Source: G020354025 sp964621455 (GTDB lineage Bacteria; Fidelibacterota; Marinisomatia; SCGC-AAA003-L08; TS1B11). Taken from it: a stretch of DNA of 64,000 nucleotides. Below the pieces are notes generated by a model. The model was not told the origin of the DNA, did not search any database, and saw only the letters and a program-made list of their open reading frames with translations. A program made the translations under genes and the position numbers. Shown here in pieces: positions 8,673 to 17,768 of the stretch; the first letter of the stretch is position 1, and each line of letters starts with the position of its first letter. The stretch lies in the NCBI GenBank assembly GCA_964621455.1, contig CAZULW010000003.1:41166-105165 (forward strand), given 5' to 3'.

Positions 8673-8787
8673 GGTCTATATGCTCATATAATCGTACTTG
8701 GCCGCCATGTGGACGGCCCCACCCGCAAGGCCTCATCGGAGCGAGGACTCAAGTCTGTGGCGCATAGAATGTGGCTGAACATAACGG

Positions 8788-10278
8788 CTACCTCAAGAAT
8801 ACGAAGGTTACGAGAATATAGACGGGGATCAGGATAAGCACCGACCAGAACATATAGCCGAAGAAACTGGGCATGGGGATCTTATTCTCTTCGGCGATGG
8901 AGCGAACCATGAAGTTGGGGGCGTTGCCGATGTAGGTATTGGCCCCCATGAAGACGGCTCCGAGGGAAATAGCAACCAGGAAGGTCTCGAAGGTCTGGAG
9001 CCGCGCGAGCAGGTCGCCCTCCGCGGCCGAGCCCGCCAGGAAGAGGGCCACCTCCCCCTCGGTCAGATGCAGCTTACCCAAGGCAGTGTTAAAGAAGGTA
9101 AGGTAAGTGGGGGCGTTGTCCAGGAAACTGCTCAGGATACCGGTGACCCAGAAGTAGTGCCACCGCTCTTCCACGTTGTCGATGATAAAGGCCATAGCCC
9201 CGTCTGAGCCGGCCCGGAGCATGGCCAGCGCCGGGACGATGGTAATGAAGATGCCGGCGAACAGGTAGGCCACTTCTAGGATGGGGCCCCAGGTGAAGCC
9301 GTTGGCCTCCCGCAGCTCCTGCCGGGTGGTCCTGAGGGACAGTACCAGCATGAGGATGATACCCAGGTTGCGATAAATATCCTGCAATGGAATGTGAACC
9401 CCCAGTATGGAGACCTCGGCCAGTTCCAGGGTGCCGCTCATGTAGACCAGGGCCAGGACACCACCCAAAAAGAGAAAATTGTGCACGCCTTCCAGGCGGA
9501 TGGGTTCGCCACCCTCGGTTGTGGGACGGGTTCCACCCTCACGTTTGAGAAAAAAGCTGTCCAGCAGGTAGAAAATGGTCAGCAGGATCAGGACCACGAA
9601 GCTCATTGGCACGATTAACCGCAGGGTCCAGAAGAAGGGCACCCCGTGGATAAAGCCGAGCAGGAGGGGCGGATCACCCAGGGGGGTGAGCGAGCCGCCG
9701 ATATTGGCCACCAGGAAGATGAAGAAGATAATGATATGCTTCTTGTTTTTCCGCCAGGCGTTGGCCCGGATGACGGGTCGGATGAGCAGCATGGCTGCAC
9801 CGGTGGTGCCCACCCAGCTGGCCAGCAGGGTTCCGATCAGCAGCAGGACGGTGTTCACCGCCGGGGTACCCACGAGTGTGCCACGGAGCACAATCCCACC
9901 GCCTATGGTAAACAGGCCCCACAGGACGATGATGAAGGGGATGTAATCCACCAGGATGATATGAACAATCTCGTAGAAGGCCGCCCCCCGGTAGACAATA
10001 AGAAACGGGACCGCGAAGATAATAGCCCAGGCGGCCGAGATTTTGGGGAAGTGGTGGTGCCAGAAGGTAGGGGCTGCCAGGGGGAAAATAGCAATGGAGA
10101 GCAAGATGCCGATAAAGGGTATAACGCTCCACAACGGCAGGAAGCGTCCCAGGTGCTCGCCACCTCCTTCGGCCTCGGTGGAAGCCAGGGCCAGGACCGG
10201 GACCACCAGGGTTAACAGCAGCACGCCCAGCCATCTTTTCAATGTACAGCGATCTGCATGTCGTTTAGTCCGGTTCAC
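8788..10278 (-). CDS. NhaD/CitMHS-type cation:proton antiporter embedded in nuo cluster
   Basis: 496 residues, about 12 membrane helices after an N-terminal signal-like hydrophobic segment (residues 14-32). The motif FLVANIGGSLTPLGDPPLLL and SSFLDNAPTYLTFFNTAL are hallmarks of the ion transporter superfamily members annotated as sodium:proton antiporter or putative citrate transporter (NhaD/ArsB/CitMHS fold). Its start overlaps the stop of nuoM by 4 bases (ATGA), so it is translationally coupled to complex I subunits and is followed by nuoN. I infer Na+/H+ exchange linked to respiratory proton pumping; the ion is not decided by sequence. Confidence 0.85.
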   Translation of the reverse strand: MNRTKRHADRCTLKRWLGVLLLTLVVPVLALASTEAEGGGEHLGRFLPLWSVIPFIGILLSIAIFPLAAPTFWHHHFPKISAAWAIIFAVPFLIVYRGAAFYEIVHIILVDYIPFIIVLWGLFTIGGGIVLRGTLVGTPAVNTVLLLIGTLLASWVGTTGAAMLLIRPVIRANAWRKNKKHIIIFFIFLVANIGGSLTPLGDPPLLLGFIHGVPFFWTLRLIVPMSFVVLILLTIFYLLDSFFLKREGGTRPTTEGGEPIRLEGVHNFLFLGGVLALVYMSGTLELAEVSILGVHIPLQDIYRNLGIILMLVLSLRTTRQELREANGFTWGPILEVAYLFAGIFITIVPALAMLRAGSDGAMAFIIDNVEERWHYFWVTGILSSFLDNAPTYLTFFNTALGKLHLTEGEVALFLAGSAAEGDLLARLQTFETFLVAISLGAVFMGANTYIGNAPNFMVRSIAEENKIPMPSFFGYMFWSVLILIPVYILVTFVFLR

Positions 10279-11852
10279 TTATTCTCCCTATCACTTATAA
10301 TGGTCTGCCTGTCGGCCTGGACGGTTTCTGCCGGGGCAACCGCCTGCCGGTAGTTGTTCACCAGGGTCGTCACCGACGGTTCAATGCGCTTAAGAAAAGG
10401 CTGGGGGTATACACCCAGCATGACGATCATGGCCAGCACCGGCAGCATCACCGCCCACTCACGGCGGGTCAGGTCCAGCAGCCTTGAGCCCCCGCCAGCC
10501 TCCTCACCCCCACTTATTGCAACCGCGGGCGGGCCAAAAAAGACGCGGTGTACCAGCCAGAGCATGTAAATCGCCGACAAGATAACGCCCACTACCGCCA
10601 GCACCGCGGCGGCGGGCTGCGTACTAAAGCTCCCTACGATGATCAGAAACTCACCTACGAAGCCATTCAATCCCGGCAGGCCGATGCTGGCCAGGGTTAC
10701 GATGATAAACACCGCCGCGTAGCGGGGCATGAGGCCGGCCAGGCCGCCGTAGTCGGCTATCTGGCGGGTGTGGGTCCGTTCGTAGATCATCCCTATCAGC
10801 AGGAATAGGGCGCCGGTGGAAAGGCCGTGGTTCACCATCTGGATGATGCCGCCGGATACCGATTGCAGGCTGAGGGCGAAAATGCCCAGCACCACGAACC
10901 CCAGGTGGCTCACGCTGGAATAGGCCACCAGCTTCTTCATATCCGGTTGGACCATGGCAACCAGGGCACCGTAAATAATCCCCACCACCGCCAGGGCAAC
11001 AATAAGCGGCGTGAACCGGGCGGTGGCATCCGGGAACATAGGCAGGCAGTAGCGCAGGAAGCCGAAGCCCCCCATCTTCAGTAGGATGGCGGCCAGAATA
11101 ACCGAGCCGGGAGTGGGGGCCTCCACGTGGGCATCCGGCAGCCAGGTATGGAAGGGGAAAAGGGGCACCTTGATGGCGAAACTCAGGGCAAAGGCCAGGA
11201 ACATCCAAGTCTGGGTCGCGGGGGCAAGTTTCAGGGTGGCCAGGTCCGGGTAGCTGGTGGTGTAATACCCCAGCTGCGCGTTGCCCTGGTGATAGAGGGC
11301 GAAAATGGCCACCAGCATGAGCAGGCTGCCCAGCATGGTGAACAGCACAAACTTGATGGAGGCGTACACCCGGTTCTCTCCGCCCCAGATTCCGATGATG
11401 AAGTACATGGGAATCAGCATGGCCTCCCAGAAAATGTAGAAGAGGAACAGGTCCAGGGCACCGAACACCCCCAGCATCGCCGTCTCCATCACCAGCAGGG
11501 CCACCATGAACCCTTTTACCCGCCGGTGTACCGTATCAAAAGCCGATAAAATAGTTATCGGGGTGATGAAGGTGGTAAGCATCACCAGCAGCAGGCTGAT
11601 GCCGTCAATCCCCACGTGGTAGCTGATCCCGAAATTGGGTATCCACGGTATCCGCTCGACATACTGGAAAGCGTCGCCGGTTACGAATCCTTTGAAGCAG
11701 AAATAGGACAGCACAAAGGCAGCCAGCGACGTCCCCAGGGCCACCCGCCGGATGAGGTCCCGCCGGGCTTCCGACATGAAAAGGATAATCCCGGCCCCAG
11801 CGGTGGGGAGGAAGATAATCAGGGTCAGGAGATGTTGCTCAATCCAGTCCAT
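10275..11852 (-). CDS. nuoM: NADH-quinone oxidoreductase subunit M (14-subunit cluster)
   Basis: 525 residues, 14 predicted membrane helices, antiporter-like proton-translocating subunit. Recognised by FYIFWEAMLIPMYFIIGIWGG with the essential Glu, AFAIKVPLFPFHTWLPDAHVEAPT, and KKLVAYSSVSHLGFVVLG. Overlaps nuoL by one base upstream and the antiporter gene by four bases downstream. Confidence 0.97.
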   Translation of the reverse strand: MDWIEQHLLTLIIFLPTAGAGIILFMSEARRDLIRRVALGTSLAAFVLSYFCFKGFVTGDAFQYVERIPWIPNFGISYHVGIDGISLLLVMLTTFITPITILSAFDTVHRRVKGFMVALLVMETAMLGVFGALDLFLFYIFWEAMLIPMYFIIGIWGGENRVYASIKFVLFTMLGSLLMLVAIFALYHQGNAQLGYYTTSYPDLATLKLAPATQTWMFLAFALSFAIKVPLFPFHTWLPDAHVEAPTPGSVILAAILLKMGGFGFLRYCLPMFPDATARFTPLIVALAVVGIIYGALVAMVQPDMKKLVAYSSVSHLGFVVLGIFALSLQSVSGGIIQMVNHGLSTGALFLLIGMIYERTHTRQIADYGGLAGLMPRYAAVFIIVTLASIGLPGLNGFVGEFLIIVGSFSTQPAAAVLAVVGVILSAIYMLWLVHRVFFGPPAVAISGGEEAGGGSRLLDLTRREWAVMLPVLAMIVMLGVYPQPFLKRIEPSVTTLVNNYRQAVAPAETVQADRQTIISDRENK

Positions 11853-13768
11853 CAGTCAATATACAGATAAATCAGGATGAAGATAACCCCCAGCAGGATA
11901 ATGGAGGCGTAGTGCTGAATCAGGCCGCTTTGAACCCGGCGGATGACACCGCTGATCCTGGCAATAGCGTGACCGCTGCCGTTGACCACCCCGTCCACCA
12001 CCTGAACGTCAAACCATTTCCACAGGACCTCCGCCAGTGCCTGAAAGGGCCGTACCAGCAGCAGGTGGTAGGCTTCATCAACGAAGTACTTATTATAGGA
12101 GAGGTGATAGAGGATCCCCAGTCGGCGGGCCAGGTCGTCTGCCACGGTCGGCTGCTGGACATATAGCCGGTAGGCATAATACACCCCTCCCAGGACCATC
12201 ACAGTGCTCACCCCCATGAGCAGGAGTTCAAGCCCGTGTAAGGGATGATGGGCCGCCGCCCCGAGCGCGGTGTAACTGGCCAGCACCGGCTCAAGGAAAT
12301 GGTGGAACCGGTTGATTCCCCCCAGCGCAGCCGGGACACCCACATAGCCTCCGAAAATGGACAGGAACGCCAGCAGGACAAGAGGGATGGTCATTACCGA
12401 TGGGGACTCGTGGGGCTGGTGGGCACCCTCCCACGCGGCCTTCCCGTAGAAGGCGCGGAAGAGAAGCCGGAACATATAGAAAGCGGTGAGGCCGGCCGTA
12501 ATGACACCCATCAGCCAGATCCAGCTGAAACCCTCGTGCCGGCTGAAGGCCGCCCAGAGGACCTCGTCTTTGCTGAAAAAGCCTGACAGGCCCGGAATAC
12601 CGGCGATGGCCAGCACCCCCACCAGCATGGTCCAGTGGGTCGTAGGCAGGCGCTCTTTCAGGCCGCCCATCTTGCCCAGGTCCTGCTCACCCTTGAGGCC
12701 GTGAATGACGCTGCCGGCCCCCAAGAACAGGAGGCCTTTGAAAAAGGCGTGGGTCATCAGGTGAAAGATCCCGGCAGAAAACGCGCCCACCCCCACGGCG
12801 GTAAACATGTACCCAATCTGGCTGATGGTGGAGTAGGCCAACACCTTTTTGATATCGTTCTGGGTGATGGCAATGGTGGCGGCAAAGAAAGCCGTCAGGA
12901 TACCGATAGTGGCCACGGTTGTCATGGTGACAGGCGCCAGGCTGAAGAGTACGCTGTTGCGGGCGATGAGGTATACCCCGGCGGTGACCATGGTGGCGGC
13001 GTGGATGAGGGCTGACACGGGCGTGGGACCGGCCATGGCGTCCGGCAGCCAGACATAGAGGGGTATCTGCGCCGACTTGCCCACCGCTCCCAGGAACAGC
13101 AGCAGGGTAACGGCGGTGAAGAAGCCGCGGCCCACCTGGGCTCCCGGCCCTGCCCCGGCGATCTCACTGATGCTCAGAGTACCGAACTGATGGTACAGGA
13201 AGATCAGGGCGACGATGAAGCCCGCGTCGCCGATGCGATTGATAACGAAGGCCTTCAGCCCGGCCCGGGCCTTGGCCTCGTCCTCGAACCAGAAGCCGAT
13301 GAGCAAGTACGAGCACAGCCCGACTCCCTCCCAGCCTAGGAACATCAGCACCAGGTTGTCGGCTAGCACCAGGTTAAGCATCATGAAAGTGAACAGGTTC
13401 AGGAAGGAAAAGTAGCGCCTGACGCCCGGGTCGCCGCGCATGTAGCCGATGGAGTAGATATGGATCAGCAGGCCCACACCGCTGACCACCAGGGTCATGA
13501 CAGCGGCCAGGGGATCAAACCAGTAGCCCACCTGGATGTTCAGCTCACCGACGGGAATCCACGAGAAGAGGGTCTGGGTGAAGAGGCGTTCCTCAACCGG
13601 CAGTGCCAACAGGGCCAGCAGGAGCTGGGCACTCACGAGGAAGGAACCCAGGACGGCCAGGGAAGCAACCAGGCCGCTCTGCTTCTCCGACAACCACCGC
13701 CCTGCCAGGCCATTGATCAGGAATCCCAGCAGGGGAAAGAGGGTAACAAGATAAAGGGTGTCGGCCAT
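11852..13768 (-). CDS. nuoL: NADH-quinone oxidoreductase subunit L (14-subunit cluster)
   Basis: 638 residues, the usual NuoL length, about 16 helices with a C-terminal amphipathic lateral helix and final anchor (IILLGVIFILIYLYID). Key blocks are FLGWEGVGLCSYLLIGFW (Glu of the proton channel), GKSAQIPLYVWLPDAMAGPTP and KKVLAYSTISQIGYMF. One-base overlaps with nuoK and nuoM. It is the distal pump of the membrane arm. Confidence 0.97.
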   Translation of the reverse strand: MADTLYLVTLFPLLGFLINGLAGRWLSEKQSGLVASLAVLGSFLVSAQLLLALLALPVEERLFTQTLFSWIPVGELNIQVGYWFDPLAAVMTLVVSGVGLLIHIYSIGYMRGDPGVRRYFSFLNLFTFMMLNLVLADNLVLMFLGWEGVGLCSYLLIGFWFEDEAKARAGLKAFVINRIGDAGFIVALIFLYHQFGTLSISEIAGAGPGAQVGRGFFTAVTLLLFLGAVGKSAQIPLYVWLPDAMAGPTPVSALIHAATMVTAGVYLIARNSVLFSLAPVTMTTVATIGILTAFFAATIAITQNDIKKVLAYSTISQIGYMFTAVGVGAFSAGIFHLMTHAFFKGLLFLGAGSVIHGLKGEQDLGKMGGLKERLPTTHWTMLVGVLAIAGIPGLSGFFSKDEVLWAAFSRHEGFSWIWLMGVITAGLTAFYMFRLLFRAFYGKAAWEGAHQPHESPSVMTIPLVLLAFLSIFGGYVGVPAALGGINRFHHFLEPVLASYTALGAAAHHPLHGLELLLMGVSTVMVLGGVYYAYRLYVQQPTVADDLARRLGILYHLSYNKYFVDEAYHLLLVRPFQALAEVLWKWFDVQVVDGVVNGSGHAIARISGVIRRVQSGLIQHYASIILLGVIFILIYLYID

Positions 13769-14073
13769 CAGTGCTTCATTATATGAATTTCGGATATGTC
13801 AGAGGTGCGCAGGTTGCGGAAAAGGGAAATAATAATAGCCAGGCCCACCGCCACTTCCGCCGCCGCCAGGGTCATGATGAAGAAGACGAACACCTGGCCG
13901 TCTACGCTGCCGCGGTAGCGGGAGAAGGCGACGAAGGCCAGGTTCACCGCATTGAGCATTATCTCCACGCTCATAAAGACGATGATGGCGTTGCGCCGGA
14001 AGAGGACGCCAACCACACCGATGGTGAACAGGAGTCCGGCAAAGGCGATAATATGATATAAGGGGACAACCAT
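13768..14073 (-). CDS. nuoK: NADH-quinone oxidoreductase subunit K (14-subunit cluster)
   Basis: 101 residues, three membrane helices, matching the family's usual size. The buried Glu of helix 2 is in FMSVEIMLNAVNLAFVAFSR, part of the proton-transfer relay next to NuoJ and NuoN. ATG start at 14071-14073, three bases after the nuoJ stop. Confidence 0.96.
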   Translation of the reverse strand: MVVPLYHIIAFAGLLFTIGVVGVLFRRNAIIVFMSVEIMLNAVNLAFVAFSRYRGSVDGQVFVFFIMTLAAAEVAVGLAIIISLFRNLRTSDISEIHIMKH

Positions 14074-14076
14074 CGC

Positions 14077-14580
14077 CTAGACCCTCTTCTTGGCCAGAAA
14101 GACCGTACCCACCAGGGCCACCGTCAGCAGCAGGGAGGCGATTTCAAAAGGCAGCAGGAAGCGGGTGAACAGGGCCTCGCCCACATTGGCCACGCTGCCC
14201 AACCGGGCTACATCTTCTGCGGGGGACGTCAGGAGTACCCGTGCCCCTTGTCCGATCAGCAGCATGAACAAGCCAATAAAAATCAAAGCTATGAGACCAA
14301 ACCACCAGCGGTCCGGGTGGACAAGGCCGGGGCGGGGCCGGTCGGACTGGACATTCAGCAGCATGACTACGAACAGGAACAGGACCATGATGGCTCCGGC
14401 GTAGACCAGCACCTGTAGGACCCCGATGAAGTAGGCCTCCAACAGAAAATACATGGCCGCCAGGTTCATGAAAGCGAAGACCAGGCCTACCACACTGTAG
14501 ATGGGATTACGGTTCAGCACCACAAACAGGCTGGCCCCCAGCAGGAGGGCGGCAAAAATGTAGAATAGGACAGTAGTCAT
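14077..14580 (-). CDS. nuoJ: NADH-quinone oxidoreductase subunit J (14-subunit cluster)
   Basis: 167 residues, five membrane helices. The conserved helix-3 block YFIGVLQVLVYAGAIMVLFLFVVMLL is typical of NuoJ, whose helix 3 twists during turnover of complex I. Overlaps nuoI by four bases (ATGA). Confidence 0.96.
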   Translation of the reverse strand: MTTVLFYIFAALLLGASLFVVLNRNPIYSVVGLVFAFMNLAAMYFLLEAYFIGVLQVLVYAGAIMVLFLFVVMLLNVQSDRPRPGLVHPDRWWFGLIALIFIGLFMLLIGQGARVLLTSPAEDVARLGSVANVGEALFTRFLLPFEIASLLLTVALVGTVFLAKKRV

Positions 14581-15110
14581 CGGTCTATTGGCACCACAAT
14601 CTTTTCCCCCCGGTTGTGACGCTCATAGATATTCCCATCCCTGGTCAGGTCGTACACTCCCAACAGTCCTTCCTTGTCAATCATCAGACTGCCCCGTGTA
14701 TAGGCGCTAAAGTCGTATATCTCAGTCAGCTCGATGGCATCCTTGGGGCAGGCGATCTCGCAGAAGCCGCAGAAAATACACTGCAACAGGTTGATTTCAA
14801 ACCTAACCGGATACCGCTCCGCCCCGTCTTCCCAGGGTGCCGCCGAGGGTTCGATATTAATACAGCGCGCGGGGCAGGCGGTGGCGCACATCTCACAGGC
14901 CACGCACTTGATCCGTTCGTCCTCGTACCTGTTAAGCCGGTGCAGCCCCCGATAGCCTTCCGGGGGCACGTGTCTCTTCTCCGGATACTGGATGGTATCC
15001 TTCCGCTTGAAAATCCGGCCCAGGGTGATGAACAGGCCCTGCAATACCGCCGGGATATAGAAACGGTCCCAGAATTTCGGCTCATAGGTTCGCAGAATGG
15101 TGGCCATCAC
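14577..15110 (-). CDS. nuoI: NADH-quinone oxidoreductase subunit I, 8Fe ferredoxin (14-subunit cluster)
   Basis: 177 residues. Two complete [4Fe-4S] binding motifs, CVACEMCATACPARCINIE and CIFCGFCEIACPKDAIELT, pass electrons (clusters N6a/N6b) from NuoG to NuoB. The N-terminal amphipathic part anchors it to the membrane arm. Normal length, in contrast with the 319-residue NuoI of the other cluster. Confidence 0.97.
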   Translation of the reverse strand: MMATILRTYEPKFWDRFYIPAVLQGLFITLGRIFKRKDTIQYPEKRHVPPEGYRGLHRLNRYEDERIKCVACEMCATACPARCINIEPSAAPWEDGAERYPVRFEINLLQCIFCGFCEIACPKDAIELTEIYDFSAYTRGSLMIDKEGLLGVYDLTRDGNIYERHNRGEKIVVPIDR

Positions 15111-15126
15111 ATTACCCCGCCGTTCT

Positions 15127-16152
15127 CTATGCCCTCAACGCCATCCATATGCCGACGGCGAAAATGTTCACCAGGCCCAGGGGCAGCAGGACCTTCCACC
15201 CCAGGCGCATAAGCTGGTCGTATCGGAACCGGGGGAAGGTCCATCGCACCCAGATATACAGAAAGAGAAAGAAGCCCACCTTGAAGACGAAGGCCAGGAC
15301 AGAGAGGATAACCCCCCAGTTACCCAGGGCCGCCTCGTCAACAAAGGGGATATCCCAGCCGCCGAAGAAAAGGCACACCATGAAAGCGGCGGCGGTGATC
15401 ATGTTGGTGTATTCCGACATGAAGAACATGGTGAATTTGAAGCTGGAGTATTCCGTGTGATACCCCCCCACCAGCTCCTGCTCGGCCTCGGTGAGATCGA
15501 AGGGGAGGCGGTTGGTCTCGGCAAAGATAGCTACCAGGAACACCAGGGCCGCCAGGGGCTGTTTCCAGAAGTTCCAGCTGGTGGCCTGCTGGTGGTCTAC
15601 AATTTCGTTAAAGGTGAGCCCACCGCTGACCATGATCACGCCGATGATGGCCAGGCCCATGGCCAGCTCGTAGCTGATCAGCTGGGCCGAGGAGCGCAGG
15701 CCCCCTAGAAGGGGATACTTGCTTCCTGAGCTCCACCCCGCCAGAACCAGCCCGTACACTCCTACCGATGTGAGGGCCAGGATATACAGCAGGCCGATGT
15801 TGATATCCGCTACCTGCAGCTTCACGGTATGCCCGGCGATCTCCAGCGGTGCTCCGAAAGGAATCACCGCGAAAGTCATGAACGCCGGTATCATGGTGAT
15901 CACCGGGGCCAGCAGGTAGATGGGCCTGTTCGCGTTGTTGGGAATTACATCCTCTTTGAGCAGGAACTTGAGGCCGTCGGCTACCGGCTGCAGCAGGCCC
16001 CCGGGACCTACCCGGTTGGGCCCCAGGCGATATTGGATGAAACCGGAAATCCGCCGCTCGGCCAGGATCATAACCATAACCGTAGCAAGGATACCTGCAA
16101 ATACCACTACCACTTTGATCAAGGTAGCCAGAATGTCAAAGGTATCCATCAT
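15127..16152 (-). CDS. nuoH: NADH-quinone oxidoreductase subunit H (14-subunit cluster)
   Basis: 341 residues, eight membrane helices; with NuoB and NuoD it forms the quinone chamber. Conserved AERRISGFIQYRLGPNRVGPGG and the Glu-rich loop FAETNRLPFDLTEAEQELVGGYHTEYSS are intact. Overlaps nuoG by four bases. Confidence 0.97.
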   Translation of the reverse strand: MMDTFDILATLIKVVVVFAGILATVMVMILAERRISGFIQYRLGPNRVGPGGLLQPVADGLKFLLKEDVIPNNANRPIYLLAPVITMIPAFMTFAVIPFGAPLEIAGHTVKLQVADINIGLLYILALTSVGVYGLVLAGWSSGSKYPLLGGLRSSAQLISYELAMGLAIIGVIMVSGGLTFNEIVDHQQATSWNFWKQPLAALVFLVAIFAETNRLPFDLTEAEQELVGGYHTEYSSFKFTMFFMSEYTNMITAAAFMVCLFFGGWDIPFVDEAALGNWGVILSVLAFVFKVGFFLFLYIWVRWTFPRFRYDQLMRLGWKVLLPLGLVNIFAVGIWMALRA

Positions 16153-17768
16153 CCCGTGCCCGTTAAAAACTGCCCCTTCAGGCCCAGCTTGAACCGGGTG
16201 GCTTGGCTATAGGCGGAGATAGTCCGGTTGATTTTCCAGGTAACATCACCGGCACAGGTATACAAGCTACCTTCGCCGGTCAGGAGTCGATCCAGTTCGG
16301 CTATCACCAGCCAGGCGGGACGGGCCTGGCCTTTGGGCTCCAGGGCCGGCTGCATCCACTGGACCAGGCCCCGGTCATTGGTCACGGTACCTTCCCGCTC
16401 AAAGGGAGCCGCTACCGGCAGCACCAGGTCTGCCAGCTCAGTGACGCTCGACTCGTTGCTGGCTAACACCATCTTGAACGGGGAAGCCTCGAAGATCTTC
16501 TTCAGGTCGGTCGTTACCGCGGCCCGGCCATCTGCGTCCATAACCAGGAGTATACCAACCTCGCTCTTGAGCAAGGATTTGAGTCCAGCGGCCAGCTTGC
16601 CGATCATGTCCTCAGCACCCCGGCGGTTGCCGCCCTTGTCGCCACTGATTCTGAAATCGGCGGGGAACGTCTGTTCCGCTTCCCGCTTTACCGGGATGAA
16701 AGCCACGTTTTTCTCCTCTGAGAGGCGCTGCATCAGCTGGCTCAGAAGGAAGCTGCTCTCGTTGGGGAAGGTGGGCGAGATCAAGGCCCGTACACCCTCC
16801 TTGCCCCCATGCTTGCCTATCTGATCCACCACGGTCCGGTAAGCTTGGTCCCAGCTGAGCGCCTTCCACTCCCGCCCGGCTCGCAGTTGAGGCTCAACCA
16901 AAGTATCTTCCGTGTATTTATGGAAGGCATAGCGGCCATCATCACAGATGAAGTGACCGTTGGCCTGCTCGTTCTCGCGGCTGACGATCCGGTAGACCCG
17001 ATTGTCCGAACGGATCCCTTCGGGATTGGCAGCATCCACAGTGATACTGCACCCGGCGCTGCACTCCGTACAGACCGAAGGCGTGTGGGACAGGTGCCAG
17101 ACCCGGGTGGAGTGGATATAGTCTTTCAGCAGCAGGGCACCCACCGGACAGATGTCCGCTACGTTGCCCGCCAGCGGATTATCCAGCGGCTTTCCATTGA
17201 ATACGGCAATTTCGTTGTGATAGCCCCGGTTCTGCACGAACAGCTCGCCGGTTCCGGCAATCTCCCGGGTAAAACGGATGCACCGGGTACACATGATACA
17301 GCGGTTAAGGTTAATGACCACGCCCGATCCCAATTCTTCGTTGGGCCGGACCCGCTTATCTTCGATAAACCGGCTGTGGGCATGGCCGTACTTGAATGAA
17401 TAATCCTGCAGGAAGCACTCCCCGGCCTGGTCACATACCGGGCAGTCCAAAGGGTGGTTGATGAGCAGAAACTCCAACACCAGCTTCCGGGCGGCGACCA
17501 CCTTTTCGGTCCTGGTACGTACCACCATATCATACTTGCCGTCGAGCTTCCTTTCGGGAGGCAGCTCGCTGACCGGTGTGGAACAGGCGGTCTGGAGCTT
17601 GGGCATTCCCTCCACCTCCACTATGCACATGCGGCAGCTGCCTGCGATGGACAGGGCCGGATGGTAGCAGTAATGGGGAATCTCGATGCCGGCTTTCAGG
17701 GCGGCGTCAAGGACCATTGTACCGCTTGGGACCTCCAGCTCGTGTTCGTCTATCTTGAGCAGGGACAT
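16149..17768 (-). CDS. nuoG: NADH-quinone oxidoreductase subunit G (14-subunit cluster)
   Basis: 539 residues, shorter than the ~900 residues of enterobacterial NuoG but carrying all iron-sulfur sites of the N-terminal part. These are a [2Fe-2S] site (Cys34, Cys45, Cys48, Cys62), the His-Cys3 site (HPLDCPVCDQAGEC), and the [4Fe-4S] site (CIMCTRCIRF plus CPVG). A molybdopterin-oxidoreductase-like part starts near CTECSAGCSITVDA and is truncated, including a recognisable VLASNESSVTELADLVLPV block. It extends the wire from NuoF to NuoI. One-base overlap with nuoF. Confidence 0.95.
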   Translation of the reverse strand: MSLLKIDEHELEVPSGTMVLDAALKAGIEIPHYCYHPALSIAGSCRMCIVEVEGMPKLQTACSTPVSELPPERKLDGKYDMVVRTRTEKVVAARKLVLEFLLINHPLDCPVCDQAGECFLQDYSFKYGHAHSRFIEDKRVRPNEELGSGVVINLNRCIMCTRCIRFTREIAGTGELFVQNRGYHNEIAVFNGKPLDNPLAGNVADICPVGALLLKDYIHSTRVWHLSHTPSVCTECSAGCSITVDAANPEGIRSDNRVYRIVSRENEQANGHFICDDGRYAFHKYTEDTLVEPQLRAGREWKALSWDQAYRTVVDQIGKHGGKEGVRALISPTFPNESSFLLSQLMQRLSEEKNVAFIPVKREAEQTFPADFRISGDKGGNRRGAEDMIGKLAAGLKSLLKSEVGILLVMDADGRAAVTTDLKKIFEASPFKMVLASNESSVTELADLVLPVAAPFEREGTVTNDRGLVQWMQPALEPKGQARPAWLVIAELDRLLTGEGSLYTCAGDVTWKINRTISAYSQATRFKLGLKGQFLTGTG

